Shown here one piece after another: positions 27,059 to 35,566 of a stretch of DNA of 64,000 nt. Below the pieces are notes generated by a model, which worked only from the letters and a program-made list of their open reading frames with translations, searched no databases and had not been told where the DNA came from. Source of the DNA: Streptomyces xiaopingdaonensis (GTDB taxonomy: Bacteria; Actinomycetota; Actinomycetes; Streptomycetales; Streptomycetaceae); assembly GCF_000262345.1 (NCBI RefSeq), contig NZ_AJTQ01000125.1:22340-86339 (forward strand), given 5' to 3'. Positions within the stretch are counted from its first letter, which is position 1. Each line of letters starts with the position of its first letter. Made by a program: the position numbers and the translations under genes.

Positions 27059-27132
27059 TGCCCCGGGTGGGACTCGAACCCACACTGAATGGTTTTTGAG
27101 GCCATCGTCTCTGCCAATTGGACTACCGGGGC
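27059..27132 (-). tRNA. tRNA-Leu(CAA) with short variable loop
   Basis: A 74-base cloverleaf including the discriminator. The acceptor stem GCCCCGG/CCGGGGC and the T arm GTGGG-TTCGAGT-CCCAC are perfect, and the D arm has a three-base stem. The anticodon loop CTCAAAA gives anticodon CAA (leucine UUG), and the discriminator is A73. The 3' CCA is not encoded. The variable loop is only five bases (TCAGT), whereas normal bacterial leucine tRNAs have a long variable arm. The last anticodon-stem pair is C-A. Confidence 0.85.
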
Positions 27133-27209
27133 TCTTCCTCCGCGGAGCGCGCCGGGCGATGCGACGAACACGCCACGAGGGGAGCTGCGTCCACCCGCCG
27201 TGCGCACAC

Positions 27210-27237
27210 TTTACAGGACCTGGGTACGCTCTAGAGT
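27210..27237 (+). promoter_or_regulatory. Probable sigma-HrdB promoter of pdtaR
   Basis: TTTACA, 16 bases, TAGAGT at 27210-27237 resembles a vegetative -35/-10 pair. It would start transcription about 20 bases before the GTG start at 27265. Confidence 0.45.
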
Positions 27238-27264
27238 CCCACCTGCGCGGAAACGAGGAGCCCA

Positions 27265-27966
27265 GTGAGCACCGCGGACGCCCCCGAACCCAGCACCCCC
27301 GAGGACGCCGAGCCGGCACCCGACGAGGCGGCGCAGAACCCCGGACAGGACCTGTCGGAGGAGGCCCACGTCCCTCCCGCGACCAGGCGGGTCGTGATCG
27401 CCGAGGACGAGGCGCTGATCCGGATGGACCTCAAGGAGATGCTGGAGGAGGAGGGCTACACCGTCGTCGGCGAGGCAGGCGACGGGCAGAAGGCCCTCGA
27501 ACTCGCCCGCGAGCACCACCCGGACCTCTGCATCCTCGACGTCAAGATGCCGGTGCTCGACGGCATCTCGGCCGCGGAGAAGATCGCCGAGGAGTCGATC
27601 GCGCCGGTGCTGATGCTCACCGCGTTCTCGCAGCGCGAGCTCGTCGAGCGGGCGCGGGACGCGGGCGCGATGGCGTACCTCGTCAAGCCGTTCAGCAAGA
27701 GCGACGTCGTGCCGGCGATCGAGATGGCCGTCTCGCGGTTCACCGAGCTGAAGGAGCTGGAGAAGGAGGTCGCCGACCTCGCCCAGCGGCTGGAGACGCG
27801 CAAGCTCGTCGACCGTGCCAAGAGCGTCCTGCAGACGCAGTACGGCCTCTCGGAGCCGGCCGCCTTCCGGTGGATCCAGAAGACGTCCATGGACAGGCGC
27901 CTCTCGATGCAGCAGGTCGCCGAGGCCGTCATCGCCGACGGCGAGGAGCGCAAGAAGCAGGGCTGA
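27265..27966 (+). CDS. pdtaR: ANTAR-domain response regulator (PdtaR-like)
   Basis: 233-residue RNA-binding antiterminator-type response regulator. A disordered acidic leader of about 40 residues precedes the receiver domain: VVIAEDEALIRMDLKEML, the phospho-acceptor Asp in LCILDVKMPVLDG, then MLTAFS and YLVKPFS. A coiled-coil linker leads to the ANTAR domain (about residues 165-225; RAKSVLQTQYGLSEPAAFRW). ANTAR proteins bind paired RNA hexaloops to prevent termination. The partner kinase is not in this window. A strong terminator follows. Confidence 0.92.
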   Translation: MSTADAPEPSTPEDAEPAPDEAAQNPGQDLSEEAHVPPATRRVVIAEDEALIRMDLKEMLEEEGYTVVGEAGDGQKALELAREHHPDLCILDVKMPVLDGISAAEKIAEESIAPVLMLTAFSQRELVERARDAGAMAYLVKPFSKSDVVPAIEMAVSRFTELKELEKEVADLAQRLETRKLVDRAKSVLQTQYGLSEPAAFRWIQKTSMDRRLSMQQVAEAVIADGEERKKQG

Positions 27967-28001
27967 CGTCCGCAACTTCCCCTCGGAGCCGCGGAGTCGA
28001 C

Positions 28002-28043
28002 GCGACGGGGCCGGCACGGTCCGCACCGTGCCGGCCCCGTCGC
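28002..28043. terminator. Strong bidirectional terminator between pdtaR and livF
   Basis: Nineteen-base perfect stem (positions 28002-28020 and 28025-28043; core GACGGGGCCGGCACGGT) with a CCGC loop. The flanking genes are convergent. Confidence 0.8.
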
Positions 28044-28074
28044 CGCTGCCGCGGCGCCGCGCTGCCCGGCGTGC

Positions 28075-28788
28075 TCAGTCCTCGCCGAGGTACGCCTTGC
28101 GGACGGACTCGTCGTGGATCAGCTCCTCGCCCGTGCCCGAGAGCACCACGTTGCCGATCTCCATCACGTGCCCGTAGTCGGCGAGTTCCAGCGCAGCCTG
28201 CGCGTTCTGCTCGACGAGCAGGATCGTCGTGCCCTGCGCCTTGAGCTCCCGGATCGTCTCCATGATCTTCTGCATCATGATCGGCGAGAGGCCCATCGAG
28301 GGCTCGTCGAGCATCAGCAGCTTGGGGCGGGACATCAACGCCCGCGCCATCGCCAGCATCTGCTGCTCGCCGCCGGAGAGAGTGCCCGCGGCCTGCCGGC
28401 GCCGCTCGCCGAGGATCGGGAAGAGCTCGTAGTAGCGCGCGATGTCCTCCGCGACGCCGTCGGTGTCCTTGCGGAGGAAGGCGCCGAGCCGGAGGTTCTC
28501 CTCGATCGACAGCCGCGGGAAGATCCGGCGGCCCTCGGGGGAGTGGGCGAGACCCATCGCGACGATCTTGTGGGCGCCGACGCCGGCGAGCGGCTGCCCG
28601 TCGAAGGAGACGCTGCCTCCCGCCGGCTTGAGGAGCCCCGACAGGGTGCGCAAGGTGGTGGTCTTGCCGGCGCCGTTGGTGCCGATCAGGGTGACGACCT
28701 GTCCGGCCTCGACCGTGAACGAGATCCCCTTGACCGCCTCGATCTTGCCGTAGGCGACCCGCAGGTTCTCGACCTCAAGCAGGGCCAT
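28075..28788 (-). CDS. livF: Branched-chain amino-acid ABC transporter ATP-binding protein LivF
   Basis: 237-residue ATPase. Walker A is GTNGAGKTT, the signature is LSGGEQQMLAMARAL, and Walker B is LLMLDEPSMGLSP, followed by LLVEQNAQAALELAD, typical of LivF. It powers uptake of leucine, isoleucine and valine or related amino acids. It is last in the order livK-H-M-G-F, and its ATG shares a base with the livG stop. Confidence 0.93.
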   Translation of the reverse strand: MALLEVENLRVAYGKIEAVKGISFTVEAGQVVTLIGTNGAGKTTTLRTLSGLLKPAGGSVSFDGQPLAGVGAHKIVAMGLAHSPEGRRIFPRLSIEENLRLGAFLRKDTDGVAEDIARYYELFPILGERRRQAAGTLSGGEQQMLAMARALMSRPKLLMLDEPSMGLSPIMMQKIMETIRELKAQGTTILLVEQNAQAALELADYGHVMEIGNVVLSGTGEELIHDESVRKAYLGED

Positions 28789-29708
28789 CAGTCCTCGTCT
28801 CCTTCCTGCGCCGCCGAGTCGCGGGGCGTCTCGGCCTTCGCGGCGGTGCGCTCCTCGGCCTCGCGCACCTCCGCCGCCTCCGCGCTCCCCGGATCGTCGT
28901 CGAGCGGGGTGCCCAGGTAGGCGGCGATCACCCGCTCGTCGTTCTGCACCGTCTCCGAGCCGCCCTCGACGAGCTTCTCGCCGCGGACGAGGACGGCGAC
29001 CTTGTCGCAGAGGTTGAAGATGAACCGCATGTCGTGCTCGATCACCAGTACAGCGGTGCCGAGTTCGCGGATCGCCAGCACCAGCTCGCGGGTGGCCGTC
29101 GTCTCCGACGCGGTCATGCCGGCCGTGGGCTCGTCGAGGAGGAGCAGGCCCGGCTCGCTCGCGAGGGCCCGGGCGATCTCCAGCTTCCGCTGCTCGCCGT
29201 AGGGCAGGTTGCGGGCGAGGTGCTCGCGCTTGTGCGCCAGGCCGATGAAGTCGAGCAGCTCCATCGCACGCTCCTCGGAGGCGCGTTCGGCCCTGCGGAA
29301 GCGGGGCAGCCGCAACAGCGCGTCGAGGAGTCCCTCGCTGGTCCTGGTGTGGCGTCCGACGAGGACGTTCTCCAGGACCGTCATGTTGGCGAAGAGGCGG
29401 ATGTTCTGGAACGTGCGCGCGATCCCGGCCTCGGTGACGAGGTGCGAGCGGTGCGGCAGCACGCGGCCCTTGTACTGGACGGTGCCCTCGGTGGGGACGT
29501 ACAGCCCCGTCAGGCAGTTGAAGAACGTCGTCTTGCCGGCGCCGTTCGGGCCGATGAGGCCGACGATCTCGCCCGGGTCGACGGTGAGGTCGACGTTCCG
29601 CACCGCGGTGAGGCCGCCGAAGCGCATGGTGACGCCCGTGGCCGTGAGGACGCTGCCGCCGGTGTCGGGCGCCGGCTGCGCCGCTTCCTTCGTGGTCGTC
29701 GTGGTCAT
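28788..29708 (-). CDS. livG: Branched-chain amino-acid ABC transporter ATP-binding protein LivG
   Basis: 306-residue ATPase. Walker A is GPNGAGKTTFFNCLTGLY, the family stretch GIARTFQNIRLF follows, and Walker B is LLLLDEPTAGMTASET with the H-loop VLVIEHDMRFI. An N-terminal Thr/Ala leader and a C-terminal Glu/Ala tail of about 45 residues extend it beyond the usual 255 residues. It begins four bases after livM. Confidence 0.93.
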   Translation of the reverse strand: MTTTTTKEAAQPAPDTGGSVLTATGVTMRFGGLTAVRNVDLTVDPGEIVGLIGPNGAGKTTFFNCLTGLYVPTEGTVQYKGRVLPHRSHLVTEAGIARTFQNIRLFANMTVLENVLVGRHTRTSEGLLDALLRLPRFRRAERASEERAMELLDFIGLAHKREHLARNLPYGEQRKLEIARALASEPGLLLLDEPTAGMTASETTATRELVLAIRELGTAVLVIEHDMRFIFNLCDKVAVLVRGEKLVEGGSETVQNDERVIAAYLGTPLDDDPGSAEAAEVREAEERTAAKAETPRDSAAQEGDED

Positions 29709-29712
29709 CGCC

Positions 29713-31566
29713 TTACGCCTCCGTCTTGCTGAGGCCGCCGCTGCCCGGTGGCACGTCGATCTCTCCTGCGGGTGTCCCGCCCCCGCCCTCCTGGCCGGGT
29801 GGTGCGTGGAACTCCAACTGCTTGCGCCGGTCGGCGATGAGCCCCTCCGGGCGGAACCGCATCAGCAGCACCAGTGCGACGCCGAAGAGCAGCAGCTGGT
29901 AGTCGGCCATGAACTGCAGCTTCGCCGGAATGAGATAGAGCAGGGAGGCGCCGATCAGCGGGCCGCTGACGGTCCCCATGCCGCCGAGGATCACGGCGAT
30001 CAGCAGGAACGCGGAGTTCGGCGGGGCCGAGTGGACGAACTTGTAGGACTCCGGGTTCACCGAGAACTCCACGTGCGCCAGGACCGTTCCCGCCATGCCG
30101 GCGAGCGTGGCGCCGAGCGCGAACGCCATCAGCTTCAGCCGGAAGGCGTTGACGCCCATCGCACGGGCCGCCGTCTCGTCCTCGCGGATGGCGAGCCAGG
30201 CGCGGCCGATGCGGGAGTTGTCCGACCGGCGGTAGATCATCACCACGATCGCGGTGAAGACCAGCATCAGCAGGTAGTAGTTGGCGAACCGGCCGATGTC
30301 GAAGCCCAGCAGCGAGTGCTCCTGGCCGAAGTTGAAGCCGAAGAGCTCCAGGTCCGGGATGTTGGTGACGCCGTTGGGGCCGTTGGTGACGTTGGGGCCC
30401 GAGTCGCCGTCGAGGTTCTGCATCGAGATCCGGAAGATCTCGCCGAAGCCGAGGGTGACGATCGCGAGGTAGTCGCCGTGGAGCCGCAGCGAGGGGAAGC
30501 CGATGACGAGCCCGAAGACGAGCGCCACCGCTGCGCCGATCAACACCGCGGCCCAGAACGGCACATGGATGCCGAACGGCGAGGTCGGCGAGCCCGAGAC
30601 CAGCGCGGCCGTGTAGGCGCCGACGCCGAGGAAGGCGACGTATCCCAGGTCGAGGATGCCGGCGAGGCCGACGACCATGTTGAGCCCGAGCGCCACCGTC
30701 GCGAAGACGAGCACGCTCACCGCGATGTTGGTGTACGCCTCGTTGCTCTGGGTGATCGGGAAGAGCAGCGCGGCGACGAAGGCCGCGGTGAGCGTCACGT
30801 TCCGGTGCTTCGCCGCGAGGCCGGAGAGCCGCCTGAGCAGCCCTGCACGTCCGACGGCCGGCGCACCGAAGCAGGCGAGGATCAGGAAGCCGATGAACGG
30901 CGGGCCGTCCTCCGCCTCGATGCCGTAGGCGAAGACGTAGAGGCCGATGGCGCACGAGGCGCAGATCGCGAGGATCTCCACCCAGCCGGGGGTCTCCTTG
31001 GCCGCGGCGGGTGCCGGCGCCTTCAGCGACCCCACGAACCGCCGCCAGGCGCCGGGCTCGGCGTCGTCGCCCGCCACGTCGCGCCCGAGTCCGAGCGCGC
31101 CGACGAGGGCGAGGAGGGTGCCGGCGACGGCGACGTACGCGCCCGGCTCCAGGTTGACGGCGCCGCCGAGTTGGACGGAGATCGCGGCCGCCGTGAACCC
31201 GGTGGTGGCGAAGGTGCCGAGCGCCCAGAGCAGCACGGGGCTGCGGGTGCCGCCCGGGGTCAGCCAGCGCAGCCCCCTGACGGCGTACACGCCGCCGAGG
31301 AGCGAGGCGAGGATGAGCAGCGAGCCCACGAGGGTGAGGATCTGGAGGCCGCCGGGGTACGCGTAGACGGTGAGGTTCCCCGGGAACTCGGCGGTCCAGG
31401 TCCAGGCGAGGAAGGTGGAGAGGAGGCCGAGCACGGCGCCGGCCGCGGTGAGCGCCGCGGCCGCCGGGTGCGGCAGCCGGAGGAGTCCCGGCAGCCGGTC
31501 GTCGTCGGTGCGGTGGTCCTTCGCCGAAGCGGCGGTGGTCGGGGTGGAGTTGGTCATCCTTATCAC
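29713..31566 (-). CDS. livM: Branched-chain amino-acid ABC transporter permease LivM, enlarged
   Basis: 617-residue permease. The second half is a normal LivM (VVGLAGILDLGYVAFLGVGA, GDYLAIVTLGFGEIFRI, GMAGTVLAHVEFSVNPE). The first ~260 residues add several membrane helices and linkers not needed in the basic family of about 320-420 residues. The GTG at 31566 overlaps the livH stop (GTGA); an ATG at 31557 is an alternative start. A Gly/Pro-rich tail closes the protein. Confidence 0.9.
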   Translation of the reverse strand: MIRMTNSTPTTAASAKDHRTDDDRLPGLLRLPHPAAAALTAAGAVLGLLSTFLAWTWTAEFPGNLTVYAYPGGLQILTLVGSLLILASLLGGVYAVRGLRWLTPGGTRSPVLLWALGTFATTGFTAAAISVQLGGAVNLEPGAYVAVAGTLLALVGALGLGRDVAGDDAEPGAWRRFVGSLKAPAPAAAKETPGWVEILAICASCAIGLYVFAYGIEAEDGPPFIGFLILACFGAPAVGRAGLLRRLSGLAAKHRNVTLTAAFVAALLFPITQSNEAYTNIAVSVLVFATVALGLNMVVGLAGILDLGYVAFLGVGAYTAALVSGSPTSPFGIHVPFWAAVLIGAAVALVFGLVIGFPSLRLHGDYLAIVTLGFGEIFRISMQNLDGDSGPNVTNGPNGVTNIPDLELFGFNFGQEHSLLGFDIGRFANYYLLMLVFTAIVVMIYRRSDNSRIGRAWLAIREDETAARAMGVNAFRLKLMAFALGATLAGMAGTVLAHVEFSVNPESYKFVHSAPPNSAFLLIAVILGGMGTVSGPLIGASLLYLIPAKLQFMADYQLLLFGVALVLLMRFRPEGLIADRRKQLEFHAPPGQEGGGGTPAGEIDVPPGSGGLSKTEA

Positions 31567-32492
31567 GCCCGGTCCGTTACGCGTTCACCGAGGATGCCCT
31601 GCGGTCGGATCAGCAGAACCAGGATGAGCAGCGCGAACGCCCACACGTCCTTCCACGATCCGCCGCCGAACTGCTCCATCCCCGGCACGTTTCCGATGTA
31701 CGCGATGGCCATCGCCTCGCCGACGCCCAGCACCAGGCCGCCGACCATCGCTCCGTAGATGTTCCCGATGCCGCCGAGCACGGCGGCGGTGAATGCCTTG
31801 AGCCCGGCGATGAAGCCCATCCGGAACTGCACCTCGCCGGTCTTGAAGCCCTGCGCGATGGCGGCGACGGCGGCGAAGGCGGCGCCGATCGCGAAGGCCA
31901 TGACGATGATGCGGTCGGTGTTGACGCCCATGAGCTTCGCGGTGTCGGGGTCCTGCGAAGTCGCCTGCATGGCACGGCCGGTGCGCGTCTTGCTGACGAA
32001 GAGGCCGAGCGTGAGCATGCAGACGAGGGCGGCGACGTAGATGAACAGGTCCTCGCGCGCGATCGAGACGAAGCCGAGGTCGAAGTCGCCCCCTTCGAAC
32101 TGCGGGAAGGGGCGGGCCTTTTTGGCGTCCGGGTAGAAGGCCCAGATCGCCTGCTGGAGAGCGAGCGAGAGGCCGATTGCGGTGATCAGCGGGGAGAGCC
32201 GGGGCCCGCCGCGCAGTGGACGGTAGGCGAAGCGCTCCGCTCCGACGCCGACGAGGACGGCGCAGACGACCCCGAGCAGGATCATCAGGGGGAGCGCGAG
32301 TGTGAGACTGGTGCCGGCGGGCAGCCAGAGCCAGGCGGTCAGCGCGCCGAAGCCGCCGATCATGAATATCTCGCCGTGGGCGAAGTTGATGAGCTGGACG
32401 ATGCCGTAGACCATCGTGTACCCGATCGCGATGAGACCGTACAGCGCGCCGAGTGCGAGTCCGTTCGCCAGCTGATCCGGCAGGTCGTTCAC
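31563..32492 (-). CDS. livH: Branched-chain amino-acid ABC transporter permease LivH
   Basis: 309-residue membrane permease with LivH motifs: LANGLALGALYGLIAIGYTM at the start, INFAHGEIFMIGGFGA, and the cytoplasmic-loop region GLKAFTAAVLGGIGNIYGAM that contacts the ATPases. About eight helices are visible. It is separated from livK by a 107-base gap holding a strong hairpin. Confidence 0.94.
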   Translation of the reverse strand: MNDLPDQLANGLALGALYGLIAIGYTMVYGIVQLINFAHGEIFMIGGFGALTAWLWLPAGTSLTLALPLMILLGVVCAVLVGVGAERFAYRPLRGGPRLSPLITAIGLSLALQQAIWAFYPDAKKARPFPQFEGGDFDLGFVSIAREDLFIYVAALVCMLTLGLFVSKTRTGRAMQATSQDPDTAKLMGVNTDRIIVMAFAIGAAFAAVAAIAQGFKTGEVQFRMGFIAGLKAFTAAVLGGIGNIYGAMVGGLVLGVGEAMAIAYIGNVPGMEQFGGGSWKDVWAFALLILVLLIRPQGILGERVTDRA

Positions 32493-32522
32493 CGGGGTTC
32501 CTCCGGGGATGTGTCAGATACG

Positions 32523-32557
32523 GCTGCGCGGGGGCGCGATCGGCGCCCCCGCGCAGC
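32523..32557 (-). terminator. Intercistronic hairpin between livK and livH
   Basis: Fifteen-base perfect stem (GCTGCGCGGGGGCGC/GCGCCCCCGCGCAGC) with a five-base loop, lying inside the operon after livK. It probably causes partial termination or protects the livK message, so that the binding protein is made in excess over the membrane parts. Confidence 0.6.
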
Positions 32558-32599
32558 AGCAGCAAGTGGTGCGGGACGGGGCCGGGTTGGCCTGGCGGA

Positions 32600-33841
32600 T
32601 CAGCTCTCGCCGAAGGTGCCGGTCTTGACCGCCTTGTGGTCGCCGCCCTTCACTTCGTATACGGAGAGCTGCTTGTTGGTGGTGTCGCCGAACTTGTCGA
32701 AGGCGACCTCGCCGGTGACGCCGCTGAACTTGACGCTCTGGACGGCCTTGGCGATCTTCTCGCGCGCTTCGTCGACGTCGTCGGGGAGGCCGTCGCCCTC
32801 CTCGGCGACGGCCTTGACCGCCTGGACGATCGCCCAGGTGCTGTCGTACGCGTAGCCGCCGTACGCCTCGTAGGGGAGCTTGTACCCCTGGGCCTTGTAG
32901 TTCTTCATGAACTCCTTGGCCGTGTCGAGGGTGTTCAACGGGGCGCCGACCGAAGTGGCCATGTCGCCCTCGGACTTCTTCTTGTGGAGCTTGATGTACT
33001 CGGCGCTGTAGAGCGCGTCGCCGCCGACGGTCGGGAACGTCGCGCCGGCCTTCTTGATCTGGGCCGAGAGCGGGGCCGCCGTCGGGTACTCGCTGCCGAT
33101 GTAGACGAAGTCCGCGCCGGACTTGGCGACCTTGGTGGCGACGGCGGAGAAGTCGCGGTCGTCCGGGTTGACGTGGTCGGTACCGACGATCTTGCCGCCG
33201 AGCTTCTTGAACTCGGTGGTGAACGTGCCGGCGAGGCCGGCGCCGTAGGTCTTCTTGTCGTCGATGATGTACGCCTTCTTGAACTTCTTCTCGTTGTAGA
33301 GGTATTGGGCGGCGAACGGGCCCTGGACGTCGTCGGTGGCGCAGGTGCGGAAGTACGAGTCGAAGCCGCGGACCTTGTCGCCGGACTGCCACTTCGCGCC
33401 CTGCGTGAGCTGCGGCGCGGTGTTGGCGGGGGAGACCTGCACGAGGTTGGCGTTGCCGAGGACCTTCTGCATCGACTCGCCGACGTGCGAGTTGAGCGGG
33501 CCGACGACGCCGTACACCTCCTGGTTGCCCACGAGCTTGGTGGCGTTCTGCTGGCCCGTGCCTGCCTGGCCCTGGTCGTCGAGCGACTCCAGCTTGAACT
33601 TGACGCCGTCGACCTCGTTGTTCTTGTTGGCGACCTTGACCGCGAGGTCCGCGGAGTTCTTGATCCCCGCGCCGAGCGCGGACAGGTCGCCGGAGAGCGG
33701 CGCGTCGAGCCCGATGACGACGGTCTTGTCCCCGCCGCCGCTGTCGCCGCCGCTGTCGTCGCGAGAGCCGCAGGCGGAGAGCGTGAGAGCTCCCACGGCC
33801 ACGGCGGTGGTGGAGATGGTGAACAAGGAGCGGTGACGCAC
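32600..33841 (-). CDS. livK: Branched-chain amino-acid ABC transporter substrate-binding lipoprotein
   Basis: 413-residue periplasmic-binding-protein-fold lipoprotein. The signal peptide (HRSLFTISTTAVAVGALTLS) ends in a lipobox with Cys, LSACGS, then a Gly/Ser/Asp linker. The type I binding fold starts at TVVIGLDAPLSGDLSALGAG and includes VYGVVGPLNSHVGESM. The GTG at 33841 follows AAAGGA about nine bases upstream; the longer open frame before it is not coding. It is first in the liv operon. Confidence 0.93.
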   Translation of the reverse strand: MRHRSLFTISTTAVAVGALTLSACGSRDDSGGDSGGGDKTVVIGLDAPLSGDLSALGAGIKNSADLAVKVANKNNEVDGVKFKLESLDDQGQAGTGQQNATKLVGNQEVYGVVGPLNSHVGESMQKVLGNANLVQVSPANTAPQLTQGAKWQSGDKVRGFDSYFRTCATDDVQGPFAAQYLYNEKKFKKAYIIDDKKTYGAGLAGTFTTEFKKLGGKIVGTDHVNPDDRDFSAVATKVAKSGADFVYIGSEYPTAAPLSAQIKKAGATFPTVGGDALYSAEYIKLHKKKSEGDMATSVGAPLNTLDTAKEFMKNYKAQGYKLPYEAYGGYAYDSTWAIVQAVKAVAEEGDGLPDDVDEAREKIAKAVQSVKFSGVTGEVAFDKFGDTTNKQLSVYEVKGGDHKAVKTGTFGES

Positions 33842-35233
33842 GATCTGTCCTTTCCCCTGGCGGGGCCATCGGCGGTGGATGACCTCTTCGCGGCCGCCGG
33901 GCCGTACTAGGGGTGGAGTTCGTGCTTGTGTCGCACGCCCGGCGGCGCGGTGACTGGCCGTGACTCTATGGCGAGGGCATCGGCACCGGCAGAGGTGAAG
34001 GACAGGATGTGACTGTCTTGTTATGACCATGCCTGCGCGGGAACTCCATGCCGTGCGCCTGCGGCTCGGTGATCCTGTTTCGCCGGTATTTCCCCTTGCT
34101 CACGGCGGGCTTTCCGCCGTGCAGCGAACGGGAGTTGGGCGCGAAGCCGCCGCTCGCCGGGAGGTTGGGCCGGAGGCGGGGGTGGCGTGTCCGCATAGCG
34201 TGCGGAGTGCCTGGGCGGGGCGGGCGGGGGTGAGGACGAGGGGAGGGGAGGGCGTGGTTTTCCCGCCGTGTTTCGTCACTGAGGGTGACTGGAGAGGAGT
34301 GTTGCCGGCGGGCCGGTCGGGTGTGTGATCCGGAGGTGAGGTGCGGCGGTGAGTGCGGTGGCTCGGGGTGGGTTTCCAAGTGTCGCAAGTGCGGGGGGAG
34401 TTGGAATCCGGGTGGTGTGATGTCGGGGCGCCTGGCGTGCAGCGGTGGGGGCCAACTCCTGGGGAAAACGGTGCAGTTGGCGGTCAGCGGGATGGTTGCG
34501 CACATACGCGGTCCCCGACGGGGAGCGTGGGGTCGGCCCTCGTGACGCGGGTGGGTGACGGGCTGCCGTTCCGGATCCGCGGTGAGCGGCAGCGGGCGTG
34601 AAACGGGCACGAGGGCGCGTCCGGCGGCGCGTGCGCCCGTCGCGCGAGGGACCGTGTCGTCGCGTTGTGTCACCGTTCGTCGGACCTGCCGTGCGAACCC
34701 GCCCTCGTGGCGGGCGTGTTGAGTGCCGCGGTGTCGTTCGGCTGACGTGATCGGGCGGGCCGGCGCGTCGGTGGGGGCCGGGGGGCGGCCGGTGAGGGCG
34801 GGAGGCACTCGGCTTCCAGGGCCGTGCGTGCTTCCGCCTGCGGGGGATGTACGGTGCCCGGCACGGGCCGCCGCGTCAACGGAGCTGTGTCCGGGGCGGG
34901 TTGGGGTTTCGCGACGGTGGTCCCTCGCCCGCGTCTCCCGACGGGGGCGCGGTCGTGCGGATGCCGTACGGCCGACGGTGTGTGAGACGTACGTCGAATC
35001 GCACGACTTGCCCCTAAAGGGATGCGTGAGGGCCGGGCGCCGTTGCAGACTGCGGAGGGTGGACCCCGTGGCGGGTTCGCCCCGGGCCCTCGGTCCGGTG
35101 CTGTGTGCTGCGGCCTGCGCCGAGTCCGCGTGCGGGCGCCTGCACGCGGAGGAAGCGCGACTCGGCGCAGGCCCCGATCCGAGGCAGGCGCCCGAAGCAC
35201 TGCCGCCCGCCGGGCGGCCGAGAGGAGCCGAGG
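33842..35233. other. Long region without a confident gene
   Basis: About 1.4 kb upstream of livK. Open frames on both strands here have poor composition (runs of Arg, Pro and Gly, no domains) and are rejected. Visible elements are a perfect eight-base hairpin CACGGCGG/CCGCCGTG with a five-base loop at 34101-34121 and a long nested stem-loop at 35112-35173. The part next to livK should hold its promoter. The rest may encode a small RNA, but no transcript boundary can be fixed. Confidence 0.5.
35112..35173. other. Nested long stem-loop upstream of a small gene
   Basis: Outer perfect 14-base stem GGCCTGCGCCGAGT (35112-35125) with ACTCGGCGCAGGCC (35160-35173). Directly stacked inside it is a perfect eight-base hairpin CCGCGTGC/GCACGCGG (35126-35149). 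A ten-base one-sided bulge (35150-35159) joins them. This is 61 bases upstream of a small gene start. It could be an RNA regulatory leader or an independent terminator. Confidence 0.6.
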
Positions 35234-35464
35234 ATGATGACAGCACCGCCGTGCGAGAGAGGGTCGTCAGGGCTGCGTGCGACCGCATCGGCGACCCCGG
35301 CCACGGCTGCGACCGTAGCGATCACCTCCGTGCTCCTCGCCCCGGAACGCCCGTACCCGGGCGAGCGCGACGCACCGGCCACGGGGGCCCTGCCTCCCCG
35401 GCTGCGCCTCGCCGGCGTCGAGGAGGACGACGAGGACTGGCACATCTGCCGCGGCATCGACTGA
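35234..35464 (+). CDS. Putative small protein, unknown function
   Basis: 76 residues from ATG 35234, or 75 from the adjacent ATG at 35237. The ribosome site GAGAGGAG lies about eight bases before the second ATG. The N-terminal half is Ala/Thr-rich and mildly hydrophobic (TASATPATAATVAITSVLLA, about residues 17-36), which could be a weak signal or membrane stretch. The end is acidic (VEEDDEDWHICRGID) and contains one of two Cys. A 20-base-pair terminator stands 55 bases after the stop and a structured element 61 bases before the start, supporting a real transcript. I do not recognise a family. Confidence 0.45.
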   Translation: MMTAPPCERGSSGLRATASATPATAATVAITSVLLAPERPYPGERDAPATGALPPRLRLAGVEEDDEDWHICRGID

Positions 35465-35518
35465 CCTGCCGCCGACACGACGAAGCCCGCAGCCGGTTGG
35501 CGGCGGCCGCGCGCTCGT

Positions 35519-35566
35519 CGGGCCGGCGGGTGGTGCAGAGGACGCGCTGCACCACCCGCCGGCCCG
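35519..35566. terminator. Very stable terminator hairpin
   Basis: Twenty-base-pair perfect stem (35519-35538 with 35547-35566; core GGGCCGGCGGGTGGTGCAG) and an eight-base loop. It follows the small gene at 35234-35464 and faces the 3' end of the thioesterase gene from 170 bases away. Confidence 0.75.

Noticed and set aside
24498..28244. 1248-codon plus-strand frame across pepN, the tRNA and pdtaR
   Set aside because: Runs antisense to pepN, through the tRNA gene and out of frame with pdtaR; no recognisable domain.
33966..35288. 440-codon minus-strand frame upstream of livK
   Set aside because: Arg/Pro/His/Thr-rich with no domain, no ribosome site and no codon-position pattern like the neighbours.
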